Below, in pieces: positions 16,785 to 25,947 of a stretch of 64,000 nt of DNA. Each line of letters opens with the position of its first letter. Positions within the stretch are counted from its first letter, which is position 1. A program made the translations under genes and the position numbers. Below the pieces are notes generated by a model, which saw nothing but the letters and a program-made list of their open reading frames with translations, made no database searches and was not told where the DNA came from. Location of the stretch: contig DCHS01000038.1 in assembly GCA_002314875.1 (NCBI GenBank), positions 1 to 64,000 of the forward strand, given 5' to 3'. Origin of the DNA: Prevotellaceae bacterium UBA1746. Its GTDB lineage: Bacteria; Bacteroidota; Bacteroidia; Bacteroidales; Bacteroidaceae.

Positions 16785-16822
16785 AAAATTATCCCCGTCA
16801 TTGATTTGGCGGGGATAATTTT
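16785..16822. terminator. Bidirectional hairpin terminator
   Basis: A 13-base-pair stem AAAATTATCCCCG / CGGGGATAATTTT with T-runs on both strands, between convergent genes. It ends just at the stop codon of the minus-strand gene. Confidence 0.9.
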
Positions 16823-18742
16823 TTATATCGAAATCTTCTGGGTAAACGTGCGCCCCTTTGAAATGATACGGACGATGTAGATGCCGGGAGATAGGGCGTT
16901 GTTGGTAATGCGCTTTCCTGAGAGCGTGTAAACGGAAATGCTGTCACAAGGAGCATCTACAACGAGATGACCATCAACAGAACGAACACGGGGTGTAGTA
17001 CCGACGGATTTGGCAGAAATACTCTCAATACCAACAGGGAAACCTCCAGGATGAGTCTGTTCGCCCAATCTTACCTCTTCGCAGTTGAAGACCTTGTTGC
17101 TGTTGACATCGCGCGCTGAATACTGATGAACGAAGGCTACGATACGCATGTTCTCGAATACCGTGGGAATCTTTGCCAGCGTAGGATTCTTCGTATAATA
17201 TGTGGAGACAATCGTGTCAGGGAGTACGAAACTCTTTTCTATTGTCAGCAGTTCACCAGGAACGAAGTCTGCCGTTTCCCCCCAACTGCCTTCTGTTATG
17301 CAACCTCGACAGACCGCGTTGTGGACATAGTCATTGCCACCATTGGATTGCGGGCCGACAAGGCCATCCTGAACGAGATAAATCGTATAGCGAAGTTCGC
17401 TTCCCGGAATCTGCTCATGGGTGTAGAAATATGCTTTGAGATCCACGGCCTTGGTGTTTGCATCGTAATCGGCATCCAAGGCAATAGAAACATAGGGCTT
17501 GGTCTCATTGGCCAGGAGGAGAATGTCGCTCGTTCCAGAGATAGACTGCGGGTCAAAGACCGGACTCGAATTCTTGCCCAGTTTCGAGCGGTTCACCGTT
17601 GCTGCGGGAGCGTAGGTACTGCTGTCGTAGAGGTTGAGAATGTCCCAATCCTCCTTCATGCTATAACGGTCTTCAACGAATCCTGAATGGTGCGAAACAT
17701 TAACAGCAGGCACGCCGGTATTCTCGATTGCAGTCTTCATGGCGTAGTGTCCGGAGGGACAATTTGTACAGGTCTGAGCCGTGAATGCTTCCACTAAGAC
17801 TTTCTTTTGCATATCAGCAGAGTAGAAATAGGCTTCGCAGACAGATTGGTTATCACTAGGTTCGTTTTCCACAAGTTCACCGTCCGTTGACTTTGCGTTC
17901 TCAATGGAGATATTTATAGCCAATGGACCGCTAACAGGAGCTGATGTCGTTGGAATTGAGATCGTAAATGTGCCATGGGGAGCAATCGGCTTGTTGTTGA
18001 AATGGAGCGTTTGTGGCGTATCGACAACTTCATTCTCCTGATTCTTGAAGGCTACCTTGATGTCAAAATCATTCAGTGTTGTTGTTCCAAGGTTTACTAG
18101 TTCTAAATTGTAGTCATAGGCTGTGTCCACTTTCAGGTAGCCGTCATTGCTGAAACTTTTCAGCATGAGATCTGTATAAGAGACATCTTCTGCAAAGACC
18201 AGTTCGATATTCGCCATACCATAGCCCTTACCGTATAGATCCTGCCAGCCGTTGGTACTGCGAGCAAAACAAAGTCCTTTGGAGTCTGCACTATGATCAG
18301 CAGAAAATGGGCCATAACTTGTTCCGATTTCGAGAGAGAAGCCGATATAGAGTTCTTCCTCGTCACCCGTAATGACATATGGCGTTGTTAGAGGGTAACT
18401 GACGAATTCATTGGCAGTCTCAATGGTGATGTCCTGAGAGACGAGGGGAGTGGCATCAAGCGCTGTTGTGATGAAGAGCGTTGCCGCGTTGTTGGTAGAG
18501 TTCCTGGCCCCCATTACTGTACGGATCTGCGAGATGGTCTTCCCGCGGAACAATTGCAGTTTGTCGTGGCTGAGACGGATGGCAATAGCCTGACTCTTGC
18601 TGCTTCCGAGACGGAAATTACTTCCGGCATCCACGCTTTCATTGGTATAGCCGAATGTCGTTTCTGCAAAAGCCTTGACACTGGACAGGATAGGCAGTAA
18701 CGCCCAACCTATAGTGAAAAAAAAGTATACTATCTGTTTCAT
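16823..18742 (-). CDS. Omp28-like secreted protein with thioredoxin-like domain and T9SS tail
   Basis: A 639-residue exported protein: signal peptide to about 26 (SVKAFAE), N-terminal beta-sandwich (about 30-190), a CARDB-like linker domain (about 195-310), then a thioredoxin-like Omp28 domain beginning KKVLVEAFTAQTCTNCPSGHYAM, with CTNC as the putative redox pair near residue 326. Further beta structure leads to a long type A tail (SVYTLSGKRI...SPGIYIVRIISKGRTFTQKISI). This domain order is shared with the proteins at 29565 and 41042. Family members are outer-membrane or surface associated. A thiol-exchange role is suggested only by the Cys pair. Confidence 0.85.
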   Translation of the reverse strand: MKQIVYFFFTIGWALLPILSSVKAFAETTFGYTNESVDAGSNFRLGSSKSQAIAIRLSHDKLQLFRGKTISQIRTVMGARNSTNNAATLFITTALDATPLVSQDITIETANEFVSYPLTTPYVITGDEEELYIGFSLEIGTSYGPFSADHSADSKGLCFARSTNGWQDLYGKGYGMANIELVFAEDVSYTDLMLKSFSNDGYLKVDTAYDYNLELVNLGTTTLNDFDIKVAFKNQENEVVDTPQTLHFNNKPIAPHGTFTISIPTTSAPVSGPLAINISIENAKSTDGELVENEPSDNQSVCEAYFYSADMQKKVLVEAFTAQTCTNCPSGHYAMKTAIENTGVPAVNVSHHSGFVEDRYSMKEDWDILNLYDSSTYAPAATVNRSKLGKNSSPVFDPQSISGTSDILLLANETKPYVSIALDADYDANTKAVDLKAYFYTHEQIPGSELRYTIYLVQDGLVGPQSNGGNDYVHNAVCRGCITEGSWGETADFVPGELLTIEKSFVLPDTIVSTYYTKNPTLAKIPTVFENMRIVAFVHQYSARDVNSNKVFNCEEVRLGEQTHPGGFPVGIESISAKSVGTTPRVRSVDGHLVVDAPCDSISVYTLSGKRITNNALSPGIYIVRIISKGRTFTQKISI

Positions 18743-18762
18743 TATCGTTCGAAATTGGAGTG

Positions 18763-18770
18763 CAAAGTTA
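18763..18770 (-). promoter_or_regulatory. Promoter -7 box for the Omp28-like gene
   Basis: On the minus strand this reads TAACTTTG followed by CACTCC, matching TAnnTTTG, about 20 bases upstream of the start at 18742. Confidence 0.65.
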
Positions 18771-18820
18771 CAAAAAACTCCTGGAAACGTCGATACTTTG
18801 TGTTAAAAAGACGAATTATC

Positions 18821-18851
18821 TTGCGCACGTATATAATATTGTGTAATTTCG
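18821..18851 (+). promoter_or_regulatory. Probable promoter for the gene at 18892
   Basis: TTG (18821-18823), 20 bases, then TAATTTCG (18844-18851), one mismatch from TAnnTTTG. The leader is about 35 bases. Confidence 0.5.
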
Positions 18852-18891
18852 CATCCTATTTTTTCGTAAATAATTAACTAAACAAAAATAC

Positions 18892-21800
18892 ATGAAGAAA
18901 TTTACTTACGGACTTCTGTTGCTGGCTGCTATGATGGTGGGTACAATAGAGACCAAGGCTCAGGAGACCCATGCGATTCATTTCCAGACTTGGTATGGAG
19001 ACAATATGGGTGTGGCCAGTGAAGACACCCCGACCAAGAAAATGGAGTATCTCTATGGCCCTAACAACGAACTTCTCCGAAAAATCCAGACGGGATTGAT
19101 GACCGAGAGTGATGACTGGATGTTGACGAACTACTGCCGCTTTGACTACAACGAAAAGGGACAGTTGGAACGTACTAATTCACTTCAATATGGTGTCTAT
19201 GACCAGGGCGAATATGCGTTCAAGGCTGCCAAGGATACAGTTGACTACGAGTACAATGAACTTGGTCAGGTTTCCAAGGAAATCGACCGCGCCAAGCTGA
19301 TCTACTATGTTTATGAGTATGACAATGAAGGTCGTATGGTGAAGAATGCTCGCTGGAAGTACGATACTTATGGTACGAAGACCTATAAGAACGACCTCAC
19401 CATTGAGTACAGCGACTTCACCCTCGGTGGTCCTCAGACCCTCGTTTGTACAGCCACCTCTTCCTACAACAACTACGACGGTAAAATTACCTATGACGAA
19501 GCTGGCAACAAGACCAGCGAGAAACATTGGTCTCCCGGAGAAGAACCTGTCCTCAAACAGGCTGAATACTGGACCTATGAGAACGGTGTCCTTGCCCTTT
19601 ATGAAAAGAAGGCCATCAGCAATGGTGAAGAGATTGACGGTACCAAGATTGTTTACGAACAGATTGATGCTGACAATACCCGTGCCACGACTTATTCTTA
19701 TGGCAATGGCAAGTGGAACCAGAAAGGCGGAACGACTACCGTCACCACCTACGATACCTTCAATGCTGAATACAACCGTACGAATCTCACCGCTGAGCAG
19801 GATGCTACCGATGATACTTCAGTAAATCTCTCCTTCGATCTTCCCGTTGGCTACTATATGTATGGCGATATGCAGTTCCGTGTTTATCGTGACGGTCTTC
19901 TTCTAGCAGAGAAGGGTTTGATGGAAATGATGAGCGGTGGTGTTTTGAAGTACACCGATACCAAGGTGAGCAACGGAGTTCACGAGTATTTCGTACAGGT
20001 GATGATTCCCTGTTACGGCTATACGGATACCGGTTATACCAAGACCTGGGCTGGCCGTAATATCAGTAATGTTGCGAGCATCAATCTTCAGAAGCAGCTC
20101 CCTCACGCTACCAATCTTCATGCTGTCAAGGCTACAAAGAACGCCGATGGTATCTACACCGTAACCGTAGCCTGGGACAATCCCACTTTCACCGACGATA
20201 TGAACTTTGTCGCTACCCACATCATGAAGCAGGGTCGCAGTTGGCCTATGGCTGATATCAGCGATCCTACTGTAACAACCGCTGATGTGGATTTCGATAT
20301 CGACCCTGTTACCACGATCTACGTTCAAACGCAGTACGCTTCCGGCCGTTTCGATTCTGAAACCGTGACCATTGATGCCGACAAGTTCCTTACCGGTATT
20401 GAAGAAATCAACAAGTGTATCCGCGTTGAAGAAACCTGGGGTGATGCTATGGGTGTTGAAAGTGGTGTATGTACCAAGAAGTCCATTACCTATTATGGCA
20501 ATGACGACCGCATTCAGCGTGTTGGCCATTATGGCAAGACCGTTGGCACTGACGAATGGACTTTGACCGAATATGAGACCTATGAATACAATGAAGGTGG
20601 AATGCTCGAGAAGTCTTACAGCGAGCGCTATGGTCTTTATGACTATGGAGATTTTGGTTTCGAAGCAGCCCGCGATACCACTTACTATGAATACAATCTC
20701 GAAGGCCAGCGTCTGAAGGAATGCAACCTTAAAGGTTTGACCATTGAATACGAATACACCAACGACGGAAGCCTCGCTGTTTGGCATTCTGTTGATACTT
20801 CTGCAAATCCTGCGCTCGAACAGACCATCACCTATTCTGATTTTGCAGGCAAGGATAAACCTCGATATACCGAGAGCACCGGTAACCTCAACAGTTATAA
20901 GTGGACCCTCGAAACGGAGTACGATGCCAACGGACGTGTGAGTCAGACCCGCTCAACGAAGTATAGTTCCGGTGAATACAAGCCCAATAAGCTGGAAATC
21001 TTCGAGTACTATGAAGACGGCAGCTTGAAGGCTGATTCAGTTTTCAATATCAAGGTGAACAACGATGTCGAGACCTATGTCATTTATACCGTAACGACCT
21101 ACGAACCTGAGGCTGAGAATGCCAATCGTGTAGTTGTGAAGAAGTATGTATGGGACAGCATCCTTGGCAAGTTTGGCAATCCCAAGACTTGGAATGTTAT
21201 CGAATATGCTGAGATCAATGGCAAGAGATATGCTCCTACACTCACCGTTGAAAGTGTTGAAAACGAAATCAATACCGTACGTCTGAATGTTGAGGTTCCT
21301 CTTTCTCTGCAGAACGGCATGACCGTTTTCAATGTCTATCGTGACGGTATCGAGATCGGCCATGCGTTAGACTACTTCAACAGCGAGTACTATACCACTG
21401 ACGAGTATGGAAACAACGGCAAGTGGTCCTTCGTCGATCACCGTGTCAAGAACGGAACCTGCGATTACTTCGTTGAATATGCCAAGTTGGACAACACCAT
21501 GGATTACGAGGCACAGATCAATAACATCTCTAATGTCGTTGTTTGCAACTTCGACTATGCTCTTCCCAAAGCAACAGGTCTTGCAGAAGTTTCCCGACGT
21601 GAGACAACAACAGAGAACACGGATGAGGATACTGGTGAAACAACCCTTGAACGCAATGTCTTTGTGACATTGGAATGGCAGGCCCCCGAGGCTCTCGAAG
21701 GCCTTGAATTCAAGCGCTACAATGTCATGCTGACGGGTGTTCAGGTGGCTGATAACAGCGAAGAGGAAGGCCTGGAGACTACCTACGAACTCGCTATGCG

Positions 21801-22116
21801 TGGTCAGGAAGAACTCAACGTCTATATCCAGTGTGTTTACGATCTCGGCCGTAGCAACGGTGATACAATCACGATTAAGGAAAACCTCATAGATGGTGTT
21901 CAGAATGTGATTTCCGGTACCAAGACTTCCTTCGTCCTCAACGGCAAGGTGATTACCCTCAGCGACGCTGCTGATGTCAGCCTCATCTCTGCCGATGGAC
22001 ATCTCCTCGTTCGTGGCAACACCAACCGTCTTGATCTCTCTGCCCGTCCATCTGGCGTTTATCTCCTCGTTATCGAAAAGAATGGTCGTCAGACAGTGGC
22101 AAAAGTTCGTATGTAA
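18892..22116 (+). CDS. Large secreted protein with internal duplication and T9SS tail
   Basis: A 1074-residue exported protein, signal peptide to about 22 (TIETKAQ). It consists of two homologous halves. Each starts with a region of YD-like units (FDYNEKGQLERTNSLQYGVYDQGEYAF... in the first, YEYNEGGMLEKSYSERYGLYDYGDFGF... in the second; also YEYNELGQ, YEYDNEGR), followed by Fn3-like beta modules (LPVGYYMYGDMQFRVYRDG versus LQNGMTVFNVYRDG). The second copy begins near residue 510. The end (VSLISADGHLL...PSGVYLLVIEKNGRQTVAKVRM) is a full type A sorting tail. YD-like units suggest an extended beta structure at the cell surface, but there is no toxin domain. Function unknown. Confidence 0.8.
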   Translation: MKKFTYGLLLLAAMMVGTIETKAQETHAIHFQTWYGDNMGVASEDTPTKKMEYLYGPNNELLRKIQTGLMTESDDWMLTNYCRFDYNEKGQLERTNSLQYGVYDQGEYAFKAAKDTVDYEYNELGQVSKEIDRAKLIYYVYEYDNEGRMVKNARWKYDTYGTKTYKNDLTIEYSDFTLGGPQTLVCTATSSYNNYDGKITYDEAGNKTSEKHWSPGEEPVLKQAEYWTYENGVLALYEKKAISNGEEIDGTKIVYEQIDADNTRATTYSYGNGKWNQKGGTTTVTTYDTFNAEYNRTNLTAEQDATDDTSVNLSFDLPVGYYMYGDMQFRVYRDGLLLAEKGLMEMMSGGVLKYTDTKVSNGVHEYFVQVMIPCYGYTDTGYTKTWAGRNISNVASINLQKQLPHATNLHAVKATKNADGIYTVTVAWDNPTFTDDMNFVATHIMKQGRSWPMADISDPTVTTADVDFDIDPVTTIYVQTQYASGRFDSETVTIDADKFLTGIEEINKCIRVEETWGDAMGVESGVCTKKSITYYGNDDRIQRVGHYGKTVGTDEWTLTEYETYEYNEGGMLEKSYSERYGLYDYGDFGFEAARDTTYYEYNLEGQRLKECNLKGLTIEYEYTNDGSLAVWHSVDTSANPALEQTITYSDFAGKDKPRYTESTGNLNSYKWTLETEYDANGRVSQTRSTKYSSGEYKPNKLEIFEYYEDGSLKADSVFNIKVNNDVETYVIYTVTTYEPEAENANRVVVKKYVWDSILGKFGNPKTWNVIEYAEINGKRYAPTLTVESVENEINTVRLNVEVPLSLQNGMTVFNVYRDGIEIGHALDYFNSEYYTTDEYGNNGKWSFVDHRVKNGTCDYFVEYAKLDNTMDYEAQINNISNVVVCNFDYALPKATGLAEVSRRETTTENTDEDTGETTLERNVFVTLEWQAPEALEGLEFKRYNVMLTGVQVADNSEEEGLETTYELAMRGQEELNVYIQCVYDLGRSNGDTITIKENLIDGVQNVISGTKTSFVLNGKVITLSDAADVSLISADGHLLVRGNTNRLDLSARPSGVYLLVIEKNGRQTVAKVRM

Positions 22117-22128
22117 ATACGTTTAATT

Positions 22129-22188
22129 GGTTTATAAGTTTTATACGCTGCGCTTGGTTTTATAATACCTATAAACCCTTTATAAACC
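22129..22188. repeat. TATAAACC intergenic repeat, locus 1
   Basis: Contains GGTTTATA, a TATACGCTGCGCTTGG segment and then CCTATAAACC and TTTATAAACC, so the two ends can pair. It belongs to a family also found at 31321, 32873, 37131 and 58778. It fills most of the gap between two large secreted-protein genes. Confidence 0.65.
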
Positions 22189-22204
22189 TCATTACTCTCC
22201 ATTT

Positions 22205-25200
22205 ATGAATATCAAAAAACTGGCATTCGCCAGCCTTATGCTTGCTGGTTCATCCGCTGCGATGGCGGAGAACACAGGAGCCATGTTTTTTACAACACCA
22301 GCCAATTATCAGGTATTGTCGATTTCCGAGAATGGCCTGTGGGCCTGCGGTGTCATTTCCAGCGACGACGGCGATACTGTTGACGGTTTCCGCTGGAACT
22401 TGTCAACAGGAAAAATTGAACTCATCGGTACCACCGGCCTCGCTACCTGCGTGGCCAACGACGGAACGGTTGCTACCTCTTATTTTGAACCCCAGAGTAA
22501 CGGTACCAAGGTTGAAAGTCCCTATCTCTGGAAAGACGGAAAGTGGACTCCTCTCCAGGTTCCCACGGGAATGGTTTCCGGCTGGGCTTATGCTATCTCT
22601 CCTGATGGTAAGCACGTTACGGGAAGCATTGAGAAGAAGGACGGAACTTATGCCTCCTTCATCTGGAACGATGGTAAACTGACCAACAATCTCGATTCTC
22701 CGGCAACCAGCATGACCTACTGCATCTCTCCTGATGGCCAGCGTGCCGGTGGATGGATGTACGGTGGAAGCAACAAGAACCGCTGCTGTGGCTATTGGGA
22801 GGCTTCTGATAACTCTTTCCATTACCTCGTTCCTGATTATCCAGGTGCAGCCTGGCAGGCAGCGAAGAAATTCTCTGCTGATGGTAACCATGTCCTCTTC
22901 TGGGGTGGCTACCACTCCGATGAGAATCATCCCGAGTTAGGCTACGGTATCAAGGCTCTATACGATTTCACTTCAGGTGAAACGAAGATCATCTATCCGA
23001 CCGAGCAGGATCCCTTCAACTTTGACTTGTTTGATATGAGCGGCGACGGCGTTGTAGTTGGCTATCAGCAAGACTGGTCAAATTTTGAGCAGGCAATCAT
23101 CTACAAGGATGGCAAGACTATGTTTCTCGAAGACTATCTTGTCGGTCTTGGTTGTAAGTTTGATGACAGTCTTATCATGCCCAATGGCGAATACCATTAC
23201 CTCTGCCGTGGTTGTGCGGTTTCCGGTGATGCCCAAAGTTTTGCCATTCTTTACTACGATACGAAATTCAACTACCATACTATGATTGTTGCCCTCGACC
23301 GGGATTTGTCCATGACACCTCCCGTCAATGTTGAGGCTGAGCAACTTGTTGGTCTTAAGGTTGTCAGTCTGACCTGGGATGAACCGCTTGGCGACAAGAG
23401 TGATCTCAAGGGTTACAATGTCTATCGTAATGGAGAGAAGATCAATGCTGAACTCGTTACTGAGCGTTCCTATTATGATAAGAACGTTGCCGAAGGTGAC
23501 TATGTTTACACCATTACCGCTGTATACGGTGAAGGTGAATCCAAGGTTTCAAATACGGTGAAGGTTACAGTCTGCACCTCTGTTGTTCAGGCTCCCCGCG
23601 ATGTACTTGCCCGCACAAGGGGTTTCAACGGTACCCATGTCAGTTGGGCTGCTCCTGCCAGCAACCTCGTTCCCTGTACTTATGTTTCTGAGAATGCAGA
23701 ACTTCAGGGCTTTGGTGGCGGTGATGTTTCCTTTGAATCCGGAACTCTTTTCCCCGCAGACCGTATGGGTCTCTATGCAGGCAACCGTCTGACTGCTGTC
23801 AGTTTCTATCCTGGTTCAGAGCAGGGAAGTTGGCTCATCAATGTCTATACCCACAATGACGGCCAGTTGACAAACCTAGGCAGTTTCAAGGTCAGCCAGG
23901 AACTGACTTACGGTGTTGAGAATATCGTCCTGCTTCCCCGTCAGATTACCTTGCAGGAAGATCATGACCTCCTCATCGGTATCCAGACCAATGTCACTAC
24001 TTCCAGCTATAATGTTCAGGGCTGTTTCGAAGGTTGTCTTCAGACTGGCTATACCGATCTCATCCGTCAGGTTGGCGATGCTGATTTCTATTCCATCAAC
24101 GAAATGAGCCAGGCTGGTACCTACGATATGGCTTGGGGGACTACCGCATTCCTCGCTCCTGCCGGTGTTTCCAGCGATATCGACAAGGTCGATCACTACA
24201 ATGTCTTCGTTGACGATTTCCTTCAGGGCGAGAGCACGACTCTCTCCTACGATACCCAAAACATTGCCGAAGGTGCGCACAATGTTGGTGTTCAGGCTGT
24301 CTATACCGATGGCCGCACTTCTGCTATCGTGAATGACGAATATGAGCAGAAGAAGAATGCGGATGCTTTGAAGGCTGTCATTCCTGCTGTGGAAATCGCT
24401 GGTCAGCACATCGTTGCTTCCTGGGAAGCTCCCGTTGACGACGATGCTACTGAAATCGGCTACTGTGGCGATGAGAATGCCAAGTCTTGTCCTTCAACCT
24501 CTGCCGATATGAGTGAGTTTGTTGCCCGCGTGGATTTCTATACTTCCGGAACGGGCTATCTCAATGGTTTCGAGGGTTATAATATTTCCAGTGTCAGTTT
24601 CTATCCTATGGCAGATGCCTTCTATGAGGGATGGTTCTATATCAATGGCGAACTCAAGACGAGCCAAGCTTTCCCATCAACCCAGCCCAACCAGTGGAAT
24701 ACCTTCCAACTTGCTGAGCCTATATTGATTGAGCGTGGCAAGACCTATGCTTTCGGTCTGGATATGTATGGTATTCCAGAAGGTGTAGCTCCTCTTGGTT
24801 TCGATAAGCATGCTAATTTCAGCACCTATTCCGACCTTTACCAGCTCCCTGGTTCCGATTGGAGCAATGTCGGTAGTGATGTCGGTTTGAATGGTAACTG
24901 GATGATGCGAATCGGTGTCACTGCTCCTGAGGGTATTCCATTCCAGGTTGAGGGTTATGATGTCTTCATCGATGATCAGCAGGTTGCTAACAAGCAGAGC
25001 ATGACAGATTTCGCCTACGATTTTGCTCAGTTGGACGATGCTCCTCATGCTATCCGTGTCAACACCTACTATGGCGAGGGCAGTACCTATGTTCCTGGTG
25101 AAGAGGTTCGTTTCCATCTCGTTCCCGAAGGTCTTGAAATTGTCAAGATGTCTTCTGCTGCTCTCCGCCTCTTCAATGTTGATGGTCGTCGTCTTGTCGC

Positions 25201-25267
25201 TCCCCGTCATGGTGTCAACATCTTCCAGATGAGTGACGGTAGTGCTCGTCGTCAGATTGTACGCTAA
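22205..25267 (+). CDS. Large secreted beta-propeller/Fn3 protein with T9SS-like tail
   Basis: A 1020-residue exported protein with a signal peptide to about 22 (SSAAMAE). Residues about 30-365 contain repeated blades with the phrase [AC]ISPDG[KQ] and W-x-x-G-K (e.g. AISPDGKHVTG, CISPDGQRAGG, SADGNHVLFWGG), suggesting a propeller-like fold. From about 380 there are Fn3-like modules (LKVVSLTWDEPLGDKSDLKGYNVYRNGEKI) alternating with larger beta domains that occur twice (SVSFYPGSEQGSWLINVY... and SVSFYPMADAFYEGWFYI...). The tail is LRLFNVDGRRLVAPRHGVNIF...RRQIVR. It probably functions in adhesion or ligand binding at the surface. Confidence 0.8.
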   Translation: MNIKKLAFASLMLAGSSAAMAENTGAMFFTTPANYQVLSISENGLWACGVISSDDGDTVDGFRWNLSTGKIELIGTTGLATCVANDGTVATSYFEPQSNGTKVESPYLWKDGKWTPLQVPTGMVSGWAYAISPDGKHVTGSIEKKDGTYASFIWNDGKLTNNLDSPATSMTYCISPDGQRAGGWMYGGSNKNRCCGYWEASDNSFHYLVPDYPGAAWQAAKKFSADGNHVLFWGGYHSDENHPELGYGIKALYDFTSGETKIIYPTEQDPFNFDLFDMSGDGVVVGYQQDWSNFEQAIIYKDGKTMFLEDYLVGLGCKFDDSLIMPNGEYHYLCRGCAVSGDAQSFAILYYDTKFNYHTMIVALDRDLSMTPPVNVEAEQLVGLKVVSLTWDEPLGDKSDLKGYNVYRNGEKINAELVTERSYYDKNVAEGDYVYTITAVYGEGESKVSNTVKVTVCTSVVQAPRDVLARTRGFNGTHVSWAAPASNLVPCTYVSENAELQGFGGGDVSFESGTLFPADRMGLYAGNRLTAVSFYPGSEQGSWLINVYTHNDGQLTNLGSFKVSQELTYGVENIVLLPRQITLQEDHDLLIGIQTNVTTSSYNVQGCFEGCLQTGYTDLIRQVGDADFYSINEMSQAGTYDMAWGTTAFLAPAGVSSDIDKVDHYNVFVDDFLQGESTTLSYDTQNIAEGAHNVGVQAVYTDGRTSAIVNDEYEQKKNADALKAVIPAVEIAGQHIVASWEAPVDDDATEIGYCGDENAKSCPSTSADMSEFVARVDFYTSGTGYLNGFEGYNISSVSFYPMADAFYEGWFYINGELKTSQAFPSTQPNQWNTFQLAEPILIERGKTYAFGLDMYGIPEGVAPLGFDKHANFSTYSDLYQLPGSDWSNVGSDVGLNGNWMMRIGVTAPEGIPFQVEGYDVFIDDQQVANKQSMTDFAYDFAQLDDAPHAIRVNTYYGEGSTYVPGEEVRFHLVPEGLEIVKMSSAALRLFNVDGRRLVAPRHGVNIFQMSDGSARRQIVR

Positions 25268-25349
25268 TTCCCGTAGGCTCCGGAAATTCCGGTACTTTCC
25301 GACAAATCCCGCCATTATAGACCTCTTTTTGCGTTTTTTTAATTAAAAA

Positions 25350-25382
25350 TTTGGTAAAACCCAATAAAAGTTGCTATATTTG
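25350..25382 (+). promoter_or_regulatory. Promoter for the coiled-coil exported protein
   Basis: TTTG (25350-25353), 21 bases, then TATATTTG (25375-25382), a near-consensus Bacteroidetes promoter. The leader to the ATG at 25417 is about 28 bases. Confidence 0.75.
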
Positions 25383-25416
25383 CGCGAACTTCAAAAAAAC
25401 ACCAAACTATTATAAT

Positions 25417-25869
25417 ATGAAATCTCTCAAGAATGCAGCAGCCCTCGCGCTGTTCCTTATGCCCCTAGGCATGAACGCTCAGGTTGTTTATCAGCCCGCT
25501 CAGCAGTATCAGCAGCAGAGTGCAGTTTCTGAAGCAGTCACTGCTAATTCCGCTCCCCAGAATGCTCAGACTTTGACTAACGAGGAACTCACTCGTCAGT
25601 ACAAGCTCCAGCTCGATGTGATCAACAACGAAATCAAGACCCTCAAGTCTCAGCAGAAGTTGTACAAGACTGACGCTGCAAAGAACGCAGAGGTAACTTC
25701 TCGTTTGGCTTCCAAGAAGGCTGAAATGGCTGATATCAAGTCTAAGAAGAAGATCGTAGACAAGGCTATCAAGACCGAAAAGGCTCAGAAGAAGGCTGAA
25801 GAAAAGGCTGAAAAGGCAAAGAAGAAGGCTGAAGCAGCAGCAGCAAAGGCAGCCGCTCTCCAGAAGTAA
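25417..25869 (+). CDS. Small exported Lys/Ala/Glu-rich coiled-coil protein
   Basis: A 150-residue exported protein. The start at 25417 gives a normal signal peptide (to about 21, GMNAQ) and sits just after a strong promoter; a longer reading from 25351 would run through that promoter. After a Gln-rich stretch (YQPAQQYQQQ) the protein is one long helix: LTRQYKLQLDVINNEIKTLKSQQKLY, then an almost pure K/A/E tail (EKAQKKAEEKAEKAKKKAE). No sorting tail and no lipobox are seen, so it is probably periplasmic. Strong promoter and terminator suggest high expression. Function unknown. Confidence 0.75.
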   Translation: MKSLKNAAALALFLMPLGMNAQVVYQPAQQYQQQSAVSEAVTANSAPQNAQTLTNEELTRQYKLQLDVINNEIKTLKSQQKLYKTDAAKNAEVTSRLASKKAEMADIKSKKKIVDKAIKTEKAQKKAEEKAEKAKKKAEAAAAKAAALQK

Positions 25870-25890
25870 TTCTTCTCGAAAAGCAATAAT

Positions 25891-25924
25891 AAAGGTGCAT
25901 CAATCCATCGATTGGTGCACCTTT
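25891..25924. terminator. Bidirectional hairpin terminator
   Basis: A stem of about 14 base pairs (AAAGGTGCATCAAT / ATTGGTGCACCTTT, with a G-T pair) and a 6-base loop, between the convergent coiled-coil and M16 genes. Confidence 0.85.
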
Positions 25925-25947
25925 TGTTTGTGTCTTATCGTATTGGT

